Source of the DNA: T1SED10-198M sp003554345 [NCBI: Candidatus Sumerlaeota bacterium]
Lineage (GTDB): Bacteria > Sumerlaeota > T1SED10-198M
DNA length: 6,705 nucleotides
Direction: 5' to 3'
Assembly: GCA_003554345.1 (NCBI GenBank)
Contig: PWGE01000270.1
Coordinates: forward strand, 1 to 6,705
The notes beneath the pieces are model-generated. The model saw only the letters and a program-made list of their open reading frames with translations, did not search any database and was not told the origin of the DNA. Shown here one piece after another: positions 6,121-6,705 of this stretch. Every line of letters starts with the position of its first letter. The stretch's first letter is position 1. The position numbers were made by a program, and so were the translations under genes.

Positions 6121-6471
6121 ATGAGTAACATTAAAGAGAAAGAGCGTATCAGCAAAGCTTCAGGCAAGTGGCTTATGATATCTCCGCACAAAGCGAGGCT
6201 GGTTGCTGATATGATTCGATACAAAAAGGTTCCTCAGGCTCTGGAACAACTGGAATTCAGTGACAAGAAGGCCGCCGGCATGATAAGAAAAATACTGCTT
6301 TCTGCAGTTTCCAATGCAGAAGCTCATCATGCCGAAGATCCGGAAGAATCAATTGTAGCTATCCAGGTTGGTCCCGCCGGCAATCTAAAAAGAATGCAGC
6401 CGCGGGCTTTTGGACGTGCTACCGTCCGACTCAAGCGACGTTCGCATATCTGGATAGAATTATATAAATAA
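6121..6471 (+). CDS. rplV: 50S ribosomal protein L22
   Basis: L22 contacts all domains of 23S rRNA, and its long beta-hairpin lines the exit tunnel opposite L4. The product has 116 residues (E. coli 110). The core has MISPHKARLVADMIR (19-33), then KKAAGMIRKILLSAVSNAEAHH (49-70). The C-terminal hairpin carries LKRMQPRAFGRA (89-100) and ends with LKRRSHIWIELYK. The residues before the hairpin tip are GPAGN (84-88) where DEGP is widespread, and IRYK (32-35) replaces the common IRGK. The Lys-Arg pair (90-91), part of the Met-Lys-Arg site deleted in some E. coli erythromycin-resistant mutants, is kept. Start: GAGGG at 6107-6111, 9 bases before ATG. rpsC follows after 18 bases. Confidence 0.98.
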   Translation: MSNIKEKERISKASGKWLMISPHKARLVADMIRYKKVPQALEQLEFSDKKAAGMIRKILLSAVSNAEAHHAEDPEESIVAIQVGPAGNLKRMQPRAFGRATVRLKRRSHIWIELYK

Positions 6472-6489
6472 AAAATAAGGGAGGATAGT

Positions 6490-6705
6490 GTGGGACAAAA
6501 GGTACATCCGATAGGTTTTCGATTAGGAAACTTAAGACACTGGGAATCCATCTGGTTTGCTGACAGGAGAAACTATGGCAATCAGCTGGTAGAAGACTTA
6601 AATATACGAAAATATCTGGAGAAACGCTTAGAGCATGCTGCAGTGAGCAAGATAGAAATAAACCGGGTGGCTGGAAACAAGATTAGAGTAGTCATTTTTA
6701 CGGCC
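6490..6705 (+). CDS. rpsC: 30S ribosomal protein S3, N-terminal part (3' end outside window)
   Basis: S3 forms part of the mRNA entry channel and the ribosomal helicase on the 30S head. The frame opens with GTG at 6490 and gives 72 residues to the window edge with no stop. The start is the family hallmark MGQKVHPIGFRLG, followed by WFADRRNYGNQLVEDLNIRKYLEKRL and ISKIEI-like VSKIEINRVAGNKIRVVIFTA, which leads into the KH domain. The GTG is chosen because it begins exactly at this block and because AAGGGAGG (6477-6484) lies 5 bases upstream. Another GTG at 6488 is out of frame and soon meets a stop. This is the only gene with a visible start here that does not use ATG. In the usual cluster order rplP and rpmC would follow outside the window. 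Confidence 0.97.
   Translation, partial: MGQKVHPIGFRLGNLRHWESIWFADRRNYGNQLVEDLNIRKYLEKRLEHAAVSKIEINRVAGNKIRVVIFTA

Overview
This window is a bacterial chromosome segment carrying the junction of two classical ribosomal protein clusters, str and S10, all on the + strand. The order is rpsL (3' part), rpsG, fusA, rpsJ, rplC, rplD, rplW, rplB, rpsS, rplV, rpsC (5' part). Every gene is intact except the two cut by the window edges. Coding density is very high, and the largest gene-free stretch is 118 bases. No mobile element, CRISPR array, tRNA or rRNA gene was seen, and no minus-strand gene is supported.

The organism is a bacterium of intermediate G+C content (roughly mid-40s percent by eye, not computed). 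It uses strong Shine-Dalgarno motifs (AGGAG, GGGAGG, GAGG) before nearly every gene and almost exclusively TAA stops. I cannot name the lineage. The order rpsL-rpsG-fusA-rpsJ without tuf is one I recall from Bacteroidota. However, the strong Shine-Dalgarno motifs are not typical of that phylum, and several proteins carry substitutions in normally very conserved loops (L4, L22, S19, EF-G domain V). A divergent or poorly sampled phylum is plausible, but this is inference.

Layout: bases 1-773 hold the small-subunit proteins S12 and S7. Bases 774-891 form a spacer with a 9-bp perfect G+C-rich hairpin followed by a short T run, plus an upstream segment able to pair with it in a mutually exclusive way. 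Bases 892-2976 encode elongation factor G. Bases 2977-3069 are a second spacer, the likely S10-cluster leader, preceded by a consensus -35 hexamer inside the end of fusA. From 3070 to the window end the S10-cluster genes are tightly packed, with gaps of 3 to 37 bases and one 4-base ATGA overlap (rplD/rplW).

Together the genes build the ribosome and move it. S12, S7, S10, S19 and S3 belong to the 30S subunit. L3, L4, L23, L2 and L22 belong to the 50S subunit, around the peptidyl-transferase centre and exit tunnel. EF-G drives translocation. I found no previously undescribed system. What deserves a second look is regulatory (the attenuator-like rpsG-fusA spacer, the internal promoter and leader before rpsJ, the ambiguous rpsJ start region) and structural (unusual tunnel-loop residues in both L4 and L22).
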